64,000 nucleotides of DNA. Source: Himantopus leucocephalus (lineage: Eukaryota > Chordata > Aves > Charadriiformes > Recurvirostridae). The stretch covers positions 72,648,102 through 72,712,101 of the forward strand of contig RSEF01000001.1 of assembly GCA_003993805.1 (NCBI GenBank). Direction: 5' to 3'. Of the stretch, positions 26,677-39,100 are shown in pieces. The position numbers and the translations under genes were made by a program. Numbering within the stretch: position 1 is the stretch's first letter; each line of letters starts with the position of its first letter. Below the pieces are notes generated by a model, which saw only the letters and a list, made by a program, of their open reading frames with translations, made no database searches and was not told the DNA's origin.

Positions 26677-28810
26677 TCTATAAAGTTCCAGTCTTCAAAG
26701 ACATCAGGGCTTCAGAAAAGGTACATTCTGTATGTTTTCCATCTTTGTTATGGGCCTTTAGTATTTGGAAAAACTGCTTTGCTCAGGCACCTGGCCACAC
26801 TTTCAATTGCATGTTGCGATAGCAATGAATAAACTCCATGCGAAATTATACCTTCCTATAGGCACTGTCCCTTCAGCTGTGCTGCTGCCCGCTTACCCAG
26901 TCCCAGCAGTCAGAACTGGAAGAATTTCTTTCTATTTCAGATTGGAGGTGCTTCAGCAAGTGACTGGGACAGCAGTCACTCACTGCTTCTCTCAGATACT
27001 ATTTAGGAGCGTCAGGGGGTATTTGTCCACTCAATTGCAAACCCACACAGGCTGGAACTACTTGCTGTCACCTTTTCTATGCGTACTGTCTACATCCTTA
27101 GGTCTCCTGACACCATTCTGAGAAGGTACGTTAGGAGGTATCTATATGCTATTCCACAGGCTGGTAGAAGCTCACCCCCCCTTCTTGCCCTTCAAACCAG
27201 GTGTTTGCACCATAGTCCACTCCTGCATTAACCACTTTCATATAGCTTCTAACTGGAGTCTGGGCAAATACACTGCCTGGATAATACCATGATAGTATGA
27301 CAGTATAACCTATGTGACCTTAAAGCACGTACAAATATATTTGCACTTCACATATTTGATCTCTCAAAATAATCCAAGATCACAGCTTCACCAATATATT
27401 TGACATTTAGGCTGCCACTGTTATACGTAAGCATACCGTAGGCCTCTGCAAACTGAAGTAATCCAAAGCAAGCCAAAGGGCAAGAGGGAAAATGAGTTGC
27501 AATACCAAAAAAAGTAGTTATGCTACCACATTGAGCTTCCTGAAAATCCACGAGGGTTTTATGTTACATTTACAGGAAAAGAATATGCATTAGAGATCCT
27601 GTAACACAGCTCTTAAGAGCCAGATCAGTGAAAAAAAAGTTTCCTACATCCACATGTGGATTCTTCTCAGGATGCAGAAAAATGATACATAAATAGTGGG
27701 AGGAAAGGTGTGATTCCCATTCTGTTGGTCGATTATCAAAATCTAGATGAAGGGCAATTTCAAACTTGATCATAAAACAGATAGGGAGCCAACAGAATGA
27801 TTTTAAAAGAAGTATTCTTTGTGCCAAAGAAAAATCAGATGCCCACAAGTACTGAAATCAGGAGAGCTGGGGTAGAACTATTTGCATGCATCTACTCCAA
27901 GCTTCTCTAGCAAATCTCTCAGACTCACTCAGCCAGTGACTCCCTTCTCTCTATTTAATCTCAGAGGACTTTTTAGTCTTAGAGGACCAGCATTCTAAAC
28001 TCAGCCCTTCCGCAGACCTGTTTCATCTATCTCTCTGTGGAAAACAATTCAGAATATTTACTGCCTTATATTAAGTTGTTAGGGTTAGGTAAGACTTTTA
28101 GTCTTACCCCAAGTTGAATTTCTCTCAGAACTGAAAAATGCACTCACAAATAAAGCAGTATTTTCAATGCTATTCTTAAAAATTAAGTTACAAGCATATT
28201 TGAAATGGAAAAAAACCAAACCTTTTGCTGGATGGTGCAAGAAAAGAAAAAATTCTTTAATTCTGAAGCCAATTCTGTACATTAAGTGTAGTGTAAGCAT
28301 CAGTTAAGCGGATTATTGCGACATTATACATGAAAAGCTGAGTGTAAGGCAGAAGCGTACACCTACTTCCTAGAACAATGAGATATATAATTCTTAGAGC
28401 CAATGATGGTTTATAGGAATATCCTATAGAAACCTTGCAGCTATGAACAGAGCTCGATGAATCTGGCAAATGAGGCAGGAACAGAAACCACTATAAACAT
28501 CACAAAACTGATTTGCTTTTAAGAAAGTCTCGAACTGGTGAAAGCAGCAGCAAAACGAGCCAAAAGCAGCAGAGTTCTTGATGTGGCAGATGTATCAGGC
28601 AAGTCGTTCAAGAGCTGCAAGCTCATTTACCGAGAATAGGAGGAAAAAGCCACCAGAGCATTCCAGCTGTATTGCATCACAAGGCAGCTGGATGTTCACC
28701 GGTTTGTTTGCTTCAAACTAGAAAGTTTAACTCTTAGTGTCTCTGGACACAAATACACCCCAATTCTTGAAGACACGAAGGCTTAACAGAAGCATCCCGT
28801 TCAGTCTTAC

Positions 28811-28826
28811 CTGGTTCAGAAGACAT
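28811..28826 (-). CDS. FGD4: FGD4 start exon (coding part, MSSEP + first base of Gly)
   Basis: On the minus strand an ATG at 28826-28824 is followed by four codons and one leftover G, then a strong donor (G|GTAAGA; GT at 28810-28809). The leftover base is exactly what the exon at 14523 needs: G plus GC makes Gly, giving MSSEP-G-SSICPK. The start has A at -3, and an in-frame TAA at 28832-28830, only two codons upstream, means translation cannot begin earlier in this exon. The exon must extend upstream as 5' UTR, but I cannot fix its 5' end. The phase match, donor, start context and upstream stop together make this a convincing call, though so short a coding exon could match by chance. It is inference until a transcript is seen. 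It would give a longer frabin than the canonical form. Confidence 0.65.
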
Positions 28827-29150
28827 TGTTTATAAATATAATCCAGTACCACCACACGAGGAATAGATTTCACAGTGGTAATAACCCTATGACAGGCTCA
28901 CATATATCCTATTTACAAGACCTATAAGCTGCCAGAAAGGACTTCTCACCACATGTTCAGTATATGCCGACAGTTTACATGGTGAGTCTTTCAGTTACCC
29001 TATGCTCCTCCTCTTTGAAGGCAAGACTGTTTGGAGATGAAAAACATAAGCATGCAAATCAGCCCGCTTAGCAAAGAGAGTGAAGTCTGTTCACTATTAA
29101 AGAGCAAAAACAAAGAAACCAGCTTATGTAACCTACAAACTGCTGGGGAA

Positions 29151-29181
29151 AGGAGGAGGGGGAGGAGGAGGAGGAGGAGGG
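29151..29181. repeat. (GGA)n purine stretch
   Basis: A pure-purine run of GGA/GAG triplets with one extended G-run. It lies a few hundred bases upstream of the FGD4 start exon, where it reads as TCC repeats in the gene's direction. Confidence 0.85.
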
Positions 29182-30038
29182 ACTACTGTAAGTTGTTTTG
29201 CCTAATGCCTCAGCTACTACGGAAGTTTTGTCACTATTAATTGCATTGCTCTGAAATTAAAGCAGTATCAAGGTTAAAGGACAAGTTAGTACATTTCTCT
29301 GGTTGGTACTTTGTTCTCTCTTTATACTGCATGATGATCTTTTCTAATGATCTTTTTCATTGCATAATCTGTATTTAAATTTACATTTTGAAGTAAATAA
29401 AACATGCAGGACATTGGAGCAGTGATCAAAACAGTCTAATTAAAGAATTGTCGTGAAAACATTAGCTTATTTGGCACAGAATGAAAGTCATAAAATAATT
29501 TTAAACTAATTTTTAACTGGCATACACTGGATATTGTGCCCCAGGGTACAATACAAAGATATCAGAGTGAATTCTGAGCAGTGAAATTGCACATTTTTAA
29601 AAAGTGAGAAGATTAACTGAAAAGAGAAGTTACTGCAAGTAACTTTCTTTTATTGTTCACAGCTCTCACACCATGTGACCCCCAGCTGGCACACGTTCAT
29701 CCCAGCAGGAGAAAGAAACTGGGATTTCAAATCAGCCCTGTCAGTTCGGGTAACACGAAACAGAATATAGCAGCCAGCTTGTCATTCACTGCAGCTGAGT
29801 TCATCTCCAACCACTGTGTTGGTCCAAACCACAGCTCCCTACAGCCCCTTCCACCACCGGCCGCTCTAATCCTCACACTCAAGGCTACATACAGGACAAG
29901 TACCAAGGGTTACGGGGTGTACACTTGCAAAACAACCCATTGTTATGAATATCTGTTTATCACTGAGGAGACAGTTCTCTAGAATAGGGCAGCCAATTAC
30001 TTCATTTCTATTACAGATGTTAAACACAGGGGGGGTGC

Positions 30039-30149
30039 CAAAAAAACAAAAAAAAACAAACCCCAAAAACAACAACAAAAAAAAACCCACCAACCAAACC
30101 CTGTAAAAACAACTGTTTTCCTCCAGTTTTTTTGTTTGTTTTTTTTTTT
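30039..30149. repeat. A/C-rich tract followed by T/G-rich tract (imperfect inverted pair)
   Basis: An A-run punctuated by single C (30039-30075) is followed about 50 bases later by T-runs punctuated by G (30127-30149). The second tract is roughly the reverse complement of the first, so a single strand could fold back. Confidence 0.6.
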
Positions 30150-31556
30150 CCCCAAAAACTTTGGTGCATTTTTCTTCTTGAGATGAGCAGATGCAAGTTC
30201 CACACATACGGATTTGAAATCTAAATAGAACCTATTTTTAGCACTTTGACCAAGATTTGCATGTGTTGGTTTTGTTTTGAGCATTTATTTTACAACTGTT
30301 GGGCTAGGAAGTTGCAATTCCCCATCCTTGATGCTCCTAGCAAGTAATCCCAGGCTCCTTAAAGACACATACAAATTTCATTCACCCAGGTCATCAACGC
30401 ATCGTTAAAACAAAAAGTAACAGTAACTAAGTTTCATAACCAGACTAAGAGAACTCCAATGCACAAGTTAATTTCTATTTTGAAGTTCACCTCCATGAGT
30501 TCAAAGCTTGCCCCCTTGCTTGGACTTCCACATGAAATATATCTACAACAGGACACCTTCTCTCTCCAGAAAAGACTGCAGAGAAGAGAAATTTTCTGCT
30601 TAGTTTCCCTTATTTGAAACAAACCACTTTCCCCACTAGCCTGGTTTGTCCACCTGCCAGTAAGGCTTTGCCAACCCTTCTTCAGCCTGATGTACTCTTC
30701 CTAACCCAGAAAAAACACTGATAATGCTTGTCATACAAGCATATGACAGATTTTCAATTCAGATGGGATCAGCAATAAAGTTTTCAATTTTCACACAAGC
30801 AACATGGCTGGAAAATTGTAAGACAAATGGCTACAAAATAATACAAGAAGCAATTGGTTCAGATAAGCAGCTACATAAATGCTAGTTACTGACCATCATA
30901 AGCAAAGAGATGGGGTCACACAAGGGTAAGTAGGGGCTGGATGGGAAATCAAGTCTCCCTTTTGGGGAAACATACATAATAACTGCTACAAACTTTGCAA
31001 CGTGATGCACGTGGGAGGGATGACATTTGAGCTACCAGACTCTGCTCTCCGTCTGTTCCTGCCCTAGGGGACAAGGCAGGCAGAGAACAGGCAAGAGGAC
31101 AGAGCTCCGACCAGCCCTGAAAGGTCCACCTTGGGCCACACAGGCAATCCCCCGGCTCGCAACACCATGAGAGTAATCACAGCTCTGCTACAGCTCAAGG
31201 AGAGGGAAGGAGTCTTACAAACCTGAACGAAACTGTGGATTTTATTTCCAGAAGGAGCAACATTAAACCAAGTATAAAGACGTCTTCTAAGCCCAACTTC
31301 AAGACACATGCTTAACTCCTCCTTTTTTTAAAAAAAAAGGTAAAAGATTAATTGTTTTATCTCTATTTGATTAGCGAACTGATAAGGGGATTTGGGAGAG
31401 ATTGAAACTGGTACAATAGGGACATCTCATTAACCTATTCCCCTGGTTTCACAAGCGTTTTATACATAACTTTGCTTACTCTAAGAACAGAAACGGGCTA
31501 AGTACAAACTGCAAAATAAAGCTATATTGGCAAGTATTAGTTGAAAACTCATTAAC

Positions 31557-31596
31557 AAGAGGTACAGCTTGAAGAGGTACAGTTTGAAGAGGTTTG
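31557..31596. repeat. 15-base tandem repeat, about 2.7 units
   Basis: AAGAGGTACAGCTTG is followed at once by AAGAGGTACAGTTTG and then the partial AAGAGGTTTG. Only one base differs between the two full units. Confidence 0.75.
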
Positions 31597-34500
31597 CTGA
31601 TGATGCTGCATCGGGACATGACACAAAGTTTCTGCAACACATTGATGAGGAAACAGTGATTTTTGTCCTATCCAAAGGATCAGTAACCCATGCGTTGCCC
31701 TAGCACAGAATGCAGCATGAGCATTTCTCAATTTCAATCTATCAATGCTCTGCACTGAAAGCAACCCCCAACTTTTCTTCCCCGAGAGATCTTTAGAGAT
31801 CTCAATGAGTCCAAGAGAGACGTAAAACCACAACAACTAAAAAGGTACCTTTCACAGGGCTCCCGTAAAGTAGGTGTGGTTGACTCACACTGTTAACTAC
31901 CCCTCTCCTTCCTCCTGTACACTCCAGTACTTCAAAAGCACAGCAGTTTAGTCCTGGGCAAAAATGAAAGCATGCTCTTTCCTTATCCCAAAATAATTCC
32001 GAGGTGCTGTTAAAAGCCTCTCTCAAAAGCCCAGCAGTCTGCAGAGGGGTTCAACTTGGCTCCCAGCTATTCTTAGGGCAATGGGATTAGCTACCAGGAC
32101 ATCGCGCACCCTTGTGCCAAACTGACCTCCACTTCTGTCAGACCTTCCATATGCTGCCTTTTTCATGAGTCTTGGGATAGCCTAAAATCAGTAACAAGTG
32201 ATTTTATGAAGAAGGCTGGATAGAAACCATACCTTAAAAAAACCCAAACAAACAAAACAAATCCAAAGCACACAACTTGCTAAATACTATTTACTGCAGT
32301 TTTGAACAGTTACTTCTGTAACAAGACAAAAAAAAGAAGTCTGAAAATTACTTGGGGTGCAGGCACAGGAGACAAAGGATACCTTTGGAACTGCAGATAT
32401 GCAGAAATGTATATTGGCCTATGTCAAAATTTGGAAGAAAGCTGCACTGCCCGAGGTATGCTAAACAGAAGGTGACCATCTGCGCCTCCTACCTTGCTGT
32501 ACTGAAGCAATGACTATCCTCTACTTTCTTTCTGAGCACTGTGCAAGAGCTCAAGCAAGGCCTACCACTGGTGCTTTGTGGTTTCTTTTGATTGTAACGG
32601 GGTATACGATGGGGGCTTCCTGCCCCATCACCATGGGCGGACAGCGAAACTGCAGAGCCTAAATATGTCACCAAAGTAAACGGCTTAAAAAGTCAAGCAG
32701 CGAACTACCGAGAGCTACAAAAGAGAGAAACCACCACGTGGATGTTCAGGAGTCTCCCCACTCTGCCAAGGAAGAGGACAGGAAGCCCACAAGGATGTGG
32801 TTAATGCTAGATTTGCATTTCAGTTTAATGCTTCTACTACAAAGATGAACATATCCCACTTCTATCATTCCCCTTTATGGCTCTATCACGTTCCTCCCCT
32901 ACAAAAATGTCCAGTTCATGATAATCCAGTGCAACCTAGCAGTCAAAGCAAACTGTTTTGTTCCAGGTGAGCAAGCTGAATCAGTGTTCTGTACAGTGTG
33001 ACAAGCTTCAGGAGGCGTGTGGCAATCACAGTGGAGCACAGAGGGAAGGAACATGATGGCCCTTCCCAATACTAGGTTGTCACAGCGCCGACATCTCGTC
33101 CAGGGACAGCAACATGGGTCAGCCCGAGGACTGCAGAGGTTAATGATGACTGAATGCAGTGGCTGTGAAGCACTGACAAGGACCCTTGAATTAGTACACT
33201 ATGGATAACATTCACGCGTGGTTGCCCAGTATCCTCAGGAGAGACAAGGCGAGAGAGTCCATGTGCAGCCCAAGAGCTCCCTTATGCCAAGCCAGTGGCT
33301 GGCTGCTGGCAGAGGAACATCCTGCTCTTCCTCTTCTTGTGCTGGGTCTTGTCTGGCACCACAGCAAGCCCGTTCGGCTCACTAATCGGCCAGAACCATA
33401 TTCATTTTCTCTTGGATTGTTCTGTTAACTTAGCAGGCTGAGGTGGCCCATGGGGTCACCCGAGCATCAGCATCAACAGAAGGAGAAAGTGGGAGAGAAG
33501 AACAAAATCCATCCAGGAAGCAGACCTAGTTATTTTGTTGTCTTGTTAAGCTGCATCCTTCAAGCTTTGCCACACAAGCATGTGAGGAAGGAAGAAACAG
33601 CCGTATGACAACTCAAAGATTTGCAGGTATGTAACGAGTAAGAAGGGGAAGAATGTCTAGATTAAGCAAATGATCTACAGAAATAAGTGACCACCAACAA
33701 AAGGAGGGAGGAGGAACAGTCCAGACAGAAGTGAGCTGGGCAGGGACGGAGTTTAGGAATGAGTATTCAGGACTGCTGTTACAAGGAAAATTAACAATAG
33801 CACCTTAAAAAGATGGGTAACTAGCCCCCCAACAAGGTGAGAAATGCTATGGGAGACTCTGGATCTGCAGCCTAAACAGAAGCAAGTTTGTTGTAAGGAC
33901 ACTTTCCCTCCCAGTTCTGAAATCAAAAACTGTTCCATCACTCCCTCACCTCGCTCTCCTGGTTCACATGCAAGGATTTGGATTTAAGACAAGCGATCTC
34001 AAGGCAGGTGTGATGAACAACTACCACGCCATAATTAGAAAGTAAATAGCAGTATTTTTCCATCTTTTTCTTTTCTTTCCCTCCAGCTCAGCTGTATCAT
34101 CTGCCCCCAAAGGAAAGCTTGTGGCTCTACAAAACCCCAAAGGACACACAATAAAAGCTCGTAGGGGAAAAGCCTGCCTTTTCGTCTTACATTTGTATAG
34201 CATTTGTCATTGTAGCATCTTGGTGTCCGCAATTTAGTCCAAGCATAGAAGTAACACAAGCAACTATAAAACTCTCCAAACAAATAATTAAATGGTTGTA
34301 GTTCTACAAAATCAAAGAACTATATTAAAAACCATTGAGTGCCACATCACTGACACCTATTCTATTAGCGTTTACAAAAGGAGGGCTTTTGCTATGGCAA
34401 CTCTATGTTTTACGCTAACCATACAAAGCTGTTTTTCTGTAGCCTAAAGTATTTCCCATACGTAAAAAAAAAAAAAAAATAAAAAAATCCAGGAATCTGT

Positions 34501-35273
34501 GGTTCATTTTTCACTTAATCTTCTCTAGCAAAGAAAGATCAGCAATTGTTAAAGGATTTTTGTTTTTAGATGTGGGAAGTGGTCAAAGGCTCTGCCTTTA
34601 TCAATTGGGTTTGATTCGCGAGTTCTCCTGTTTAAAAAAATGGCTTAAGAGTTTACTATTTCTGATACCTTCTATATATATATATTACAAAATTGAGAGA
34701 AAGCTTCGTGTTACTATTTAGGGAAGAGGAAATTACTACTTATAGTGTTATCCATTCTATTACACTAACACACAGTTAGAAAATAAACTCAAAGAGAAGA
34801 CCCTCTGGCCCCATAGCTCTGCCTTTTCTCATGTCATCTTCATTGCTTTCTCCTTCCCGTGCCTTCCCCCTTGAGAAGGCTGCTTCTTCAGGCCTCCTGC
34901 CTCCACCTCAGCTGCAGCCTCTTCCCCAGAGACAGTATTGCCTCTGAGGGTGACGTTCCTGCTTGCCCTTGTGCTCTCCTGCCAGCTAGGACATACGGCT
35001 AAACCAGCAGAGCCAGGTGGTACTAGGCCAGGAGGGCAGCTCTGGTGCCACACCAGTTGGGCACCATGTTGTAGCTGTTACCACAGAAACCCATACCCTT
35101 CTTTAGGTAAGGGTGGAAAAAAGGGACGAGGAAAAAGCTTGTGACCTACCCTAATAGTGTTGTGCCACCCATCTTTATTCACCTCCACAGAATAAACATA
35201 ACACCCTTTTAACATCTTTGCAAAACAGCTTCAGACAACAGACTCCCATTTTCCAGTTAATTTAGCTTTTGGT

Positions 35274-35291
35274 CACACACACACACACACA
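35274..35291. repeat. (CA)9 microsatellite
   Basis: Nine CA units followed by an A-run. Confidence 0.9.
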
Positions 35292-36078
35292 AAATGCACA
35301 AACAGTCCCAAAAAAAACCAAAAATCACAACCCAAGCCACACAGGATTTTCCTTAGATTCAGCAGTACAGTGAAAGGCTGAAACCACAACTTAAAAATTA
35401 CCCCTGCCATGTTAGAAATCCGAACAGTACAAAGACTCACAAGTGAAACAGGTCAGAACACAGTGACAGTGATTTTGCTTCCATATAAAAAAAACAAGTT
35501 TGGGCAGTGACAGGTACTAAAAATAAAGTACAAATTATTCTTGCTTCGAGTTAAAAAAGAGCATGGAAGATTCACAATAAACACCAGAGTGCAATACATC
35601 AGTACATTTCTGGAGTAGATAAGAGCATATGAAACATGGTCAGGAAAAAATATTAAAAAAATCATTCAATCAAACAGTCTGTGTCTAAAAAGAAGCAGTA
35701 GCAAGTGTTTGGATAACCTACAGTAGAAGGCAGCAAACACACAATGATCAATCCCCATGGCTTCCAGCATCTGTTGTTTAGGGATCACCCGTGTCAGCAG
35801 ATGCGTTTGTGCAACCGTATTTTACCAGCTGCTGGAAGACATATTCACCATGAATTTGTTTACTGTTTTCCTGAATCCTATTTACATTTCTTGCACAGAA
35901 TATGTGACAGCATAAGCATTTTCAATCTATTTTACCTTAACTCTGACTCCATGCTTTCTGGGGAAAAGAAACTTGATGGCACAACACATTTGCCCTTCCC
36001 TTTCCACCTTTTCTCTGTCCTCCCTGTCACGTTATAGAAAGCATCAGATTAACTTTCTCCAGAACACATCAGTTCCTA

Positions 36079-36110
36079 AAAATCATAGAACCATAGAAAG
36101 GTTGGGTCCA
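36079..36110 (-). mobile_element. CR1 3'-end sliver
   Basis: The string AATCATAGAACCATAGAAAG followed by GTTGGGTC matches the reverse complement of the CR1 3' terminus, with its ATTCTATG-type octamer repeats and the adjoining CCCAACC. Only about 30 bases are clear; sequence to the right no longer matches. It is a very short 5'-truncated insertion or remnant on the minus strand. Confidence 0.55.
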
Positions 36111-39100
36111 AGATCAGAGACAGATGAAAAACTCTGTTTTACATAGTGAAGTTGTGCTGATAGTTAAACACAGCCTTCACAGAGACCACATCAGCCCTAA
36201 TGAAACTCCAATTTCCTTTAAATTATTGCTATGCACACCCCAGACCTCATCAGCGAGACGGTAATAGCTTTTCATCATTTATTTTAACACAAAAGCAATC
36301 AATAAGCTTTTCCCCACAGTTCTTTTACTGCTATGAACTCTAAAAACCTAGAATCAGAGAAGATGCCAGCTATAAAACAGACACAGTCAAGTTTCATTGT
36401 TGTCTTTCATATGGAAAGAGATTCTAAAATGCCACCTGATTTTGTGATAAACTGGATTAAAGCAGTTTCAGTGATCTACAAAGAAAATCTTAATCCATCA
36501 AAACCTGATGAATAGACTACAGTATCAAAGACCTCTAAGCAGATCATGTTGGATTGAGTGGCTTTTCCCCCTCATCACGACTGTGTCCTGTGCATTATTT
36601 TGCACTGAAAATGTCTAGTACCAGACTGCAGGAATATCCCACTTCTGTTAGCTTTGTGGATCATTCACACAAGCTGAGGACCTTCCATTGAAGATACACA
36701 CATACACAAAAAAACCCTCAGCTACCAGCTGAAGTTTTACTCCTGTGTTAAGCAGCAAGCAAAAAAGCATTCTACTGTTTTCAGGATTTTTCAACAGCAG
36801 GAAAATTTTGGAATATTCTCAGTCAAACCAGAAAAACACCAGCAATAAGACAAGTAACATCATCAATAAGACAAGGCTGGAAAATTTAAGTCAACTGTTT
36901 TTAAAGAGTGTATTTTACAATCAATAAAATCAGCTTTATAAACACATACACACACAAAAAATTGAAGCAGTAATTATCCTGTTACAGCAGACACCAGGCC
37001 GCGGCTTACAGAACAAGTTGTAAAATGGGGGAAAATTGGTGGGCAAGGTGCTTTAACTACAGTATTCTAGACTAAGTTTTTAAAAAGAGCATTTACCTAA
37101 AATAACAGGATGCTAGCAGACAACAGAGGGGTGCAGCTTTGCTGACTTCACTAAGGGGCAAACAGTGCTCACATTGCTAACTCTGAATATTTCATCATAT
37201 TAGATTTTAACTGTTGTGATTCAATTCTTGAGTAAAGCTCTAATTTCATCACTAAGTCTTTCATTTTATTTTGGCTTATAGTAGCTATCTTTAAGTTGTT
37301 TGTTTGTAGCAGCTTCTACAGTTAAAAGTGACTTACACACAGAAATCTTGACAAGCCAAGGGACAAACCCACTTGCCAGTTGCATTACAGTGGGTGGCCA
37401 AGTCGTAACAGCAACACAGTGCTCCAAGCAATGGCATGAACAAGAGCTACTGAAGAGAACAGACATCAAAATTAGTCATGGAAACTGCTTGGCATGTAGA
37501 GCTGCCAGAGAACTACTACAGCCATAAAGGAAAGTGGCACAGGATTTTCAAAAAAAAGGCAGCAGGTAATCTTACATAACCTATGAACCCTTTTGATATT
37601 TTAGGGAGCTTAACAACAGGTATAAAATACTCGACCATGTTGAATGCAAGTAAAAATAGCATCAAATTATTTATTCTAGGTAATAGATCTCAGTCTCAAT
37701 GTAACTGCTGCAAGCACAATAAAGAAAGGCATCAAACTATTTTGAATTACAGAAAAGACACTTCAAGACATTCTGCTGCTAGTGTGCAGTCATTTATCCC
37801 CACCCTGTTCTTCTCCCAGCTGTGAACAAGGATTACCTGGGAGGAATGTTTTTCGAAATCATTTGCAGAACAGCTCTGAGTCTTCAGTTTCTTCAACTGG
37901 ACACCTCAACAAGGAAGAACGAAAGTACTTTTGTACTAAGTGCAAGCCCCTCTGGAAAAAGCTAAAAAATCCTGCCAGAATTCATAGACGTATCATTAGT
38001 CTGCACATTGCCAGTCTCTCACATTTAGTTACTCCTAGTCTCACCACACTGGTTTAGTATGGTGATCTGCTTTAGAATAAATTCTACAAATTTGATGGTT
38101 TCTAAAATCTGGTACAGCACTTTCCAGCATCGTGAAAAAAGTGTTAATGCCTGCATTTTGTCCCCACCCATACAAAGCATAAAAGACGCAATGCATTTTA
38201 CATGACTAAGGCCCGGCAAACAGACCAACAGCAGCAGTGCCTGTGTCAGCAGGTTTATCCTCCCACATTCAGCATCCCGAGGACTCCATTATTGCATGGG
38301 AGCTGCAAAGCGAACAGTTTGTAAACAGGCAAAAGGACTTTCCAAAACAGTTGGCCCTTCAGAGGGAGCTGCAGGCTTTAACCTTGAAATAGCCACGCTG
38401 CTATAAGTAGTCAGTACGGAACCTGAGCTTTTTTGTTTGTTTGTTTTAATGTTCAGAATACACCAGTAAATGGCAGGAAAAAAAGTGTATTGAGAATGAA
38501 GCATGTTTAAAAGCTCTGCCAAGTAGGAGCCCGAACACAATGTATAAATAAATCCAAGTCAGTCATGTCAAACAGCATTCCACAGTCATGTGTCAAGAGA
38601 AAAGCAGAAAGACTTGTCTGTTTGAAGAAAACAATTGTGACCGTTTATATGCAAGCCAGCTTCCTATATATTGACTCAGGATTTTACCATTTAATGACAA
38701 GTGGCTGGAAAGCTTAGTACATATAGACATTATAAACAAGATTATGATGAGCCCACTGTATACTAGGTTGTATTTCTAGATACTATTTAGTTGAGAGTTG
38801 ATTCAAAGCGTCTTTTTTTATGAGATGATGTACCTAAATTGACCTTACCTTCTCACAAAAAAACCCAAACTACTACTCAGTACGACCCATCACCTCTGAT
38901 GGCCCCCAAAGCCTGTATTTTAGAATAAATCTCCTTCAAGAGATCATGTAGCAGATTACATTGACCCTCATTTGTTTGCATTAAGCATAAACATCACAGC
39001 TGCTTGTAATAATCTACAAAGGATTAAAAAAAAAAATCTTAAAAAAATTCATGAATTTCAAACAGACATTTAACAGTTCCTGTGTTACATGGAGATGACA

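Larger units (their letters stand above)
14524..28810 (-). other. FGD4: FGD4 intron 1 (between the start exon and exon 2)
   Basis: This is bounded by the proposed donor at 28810 and the acceptor at 14524, so its extent depends on the start-exon call. It contains a 23-base tandem repeat (15068-15144), GC-richer patches at 15870-16170, 21000-21430 and 24240-24400, a T9A11 palindromic run (17509-17528), long homopolymers with N gaps (23847-23863 and 26636-26676) and G-runs (23402-23413, 24554-24571). No coding exon was recognised. Confidence 0.62.
1..28826 (-). other. FGD4: FGD4 gene, 5' portion (four coding exons and introns)
   Basis: The four exons below join on the minus strand with consistent codon phases. 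The conceptual product matches the N-terminus of frabin as I recall it from vertebrates: the block KVSDLISRFEGG, then a serine at the exon junction, then SDLKK, YGLTPSPQPKL, NTDKTQ and NGERE-type blocks in the same order. Frabin is a Cdc42 guanine nucleotide exchange factor that binds F-actin through its N-terminal region and shapes filopodia and the cortex; loss in humans causes the demyelinating neuropathy CMT4H (established knowledge). The human canonical protein is about 766 residues, so the window holds roughly the first quarter plus an extension. The DH, PH, FYVE and second PH domains were not found and should lie beyond position 1. Intron sizes in transcription order are about 14.3, 7.1 and 3.0 kb, and the fourth is cut by the window edge. 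Confidence 0.92.
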
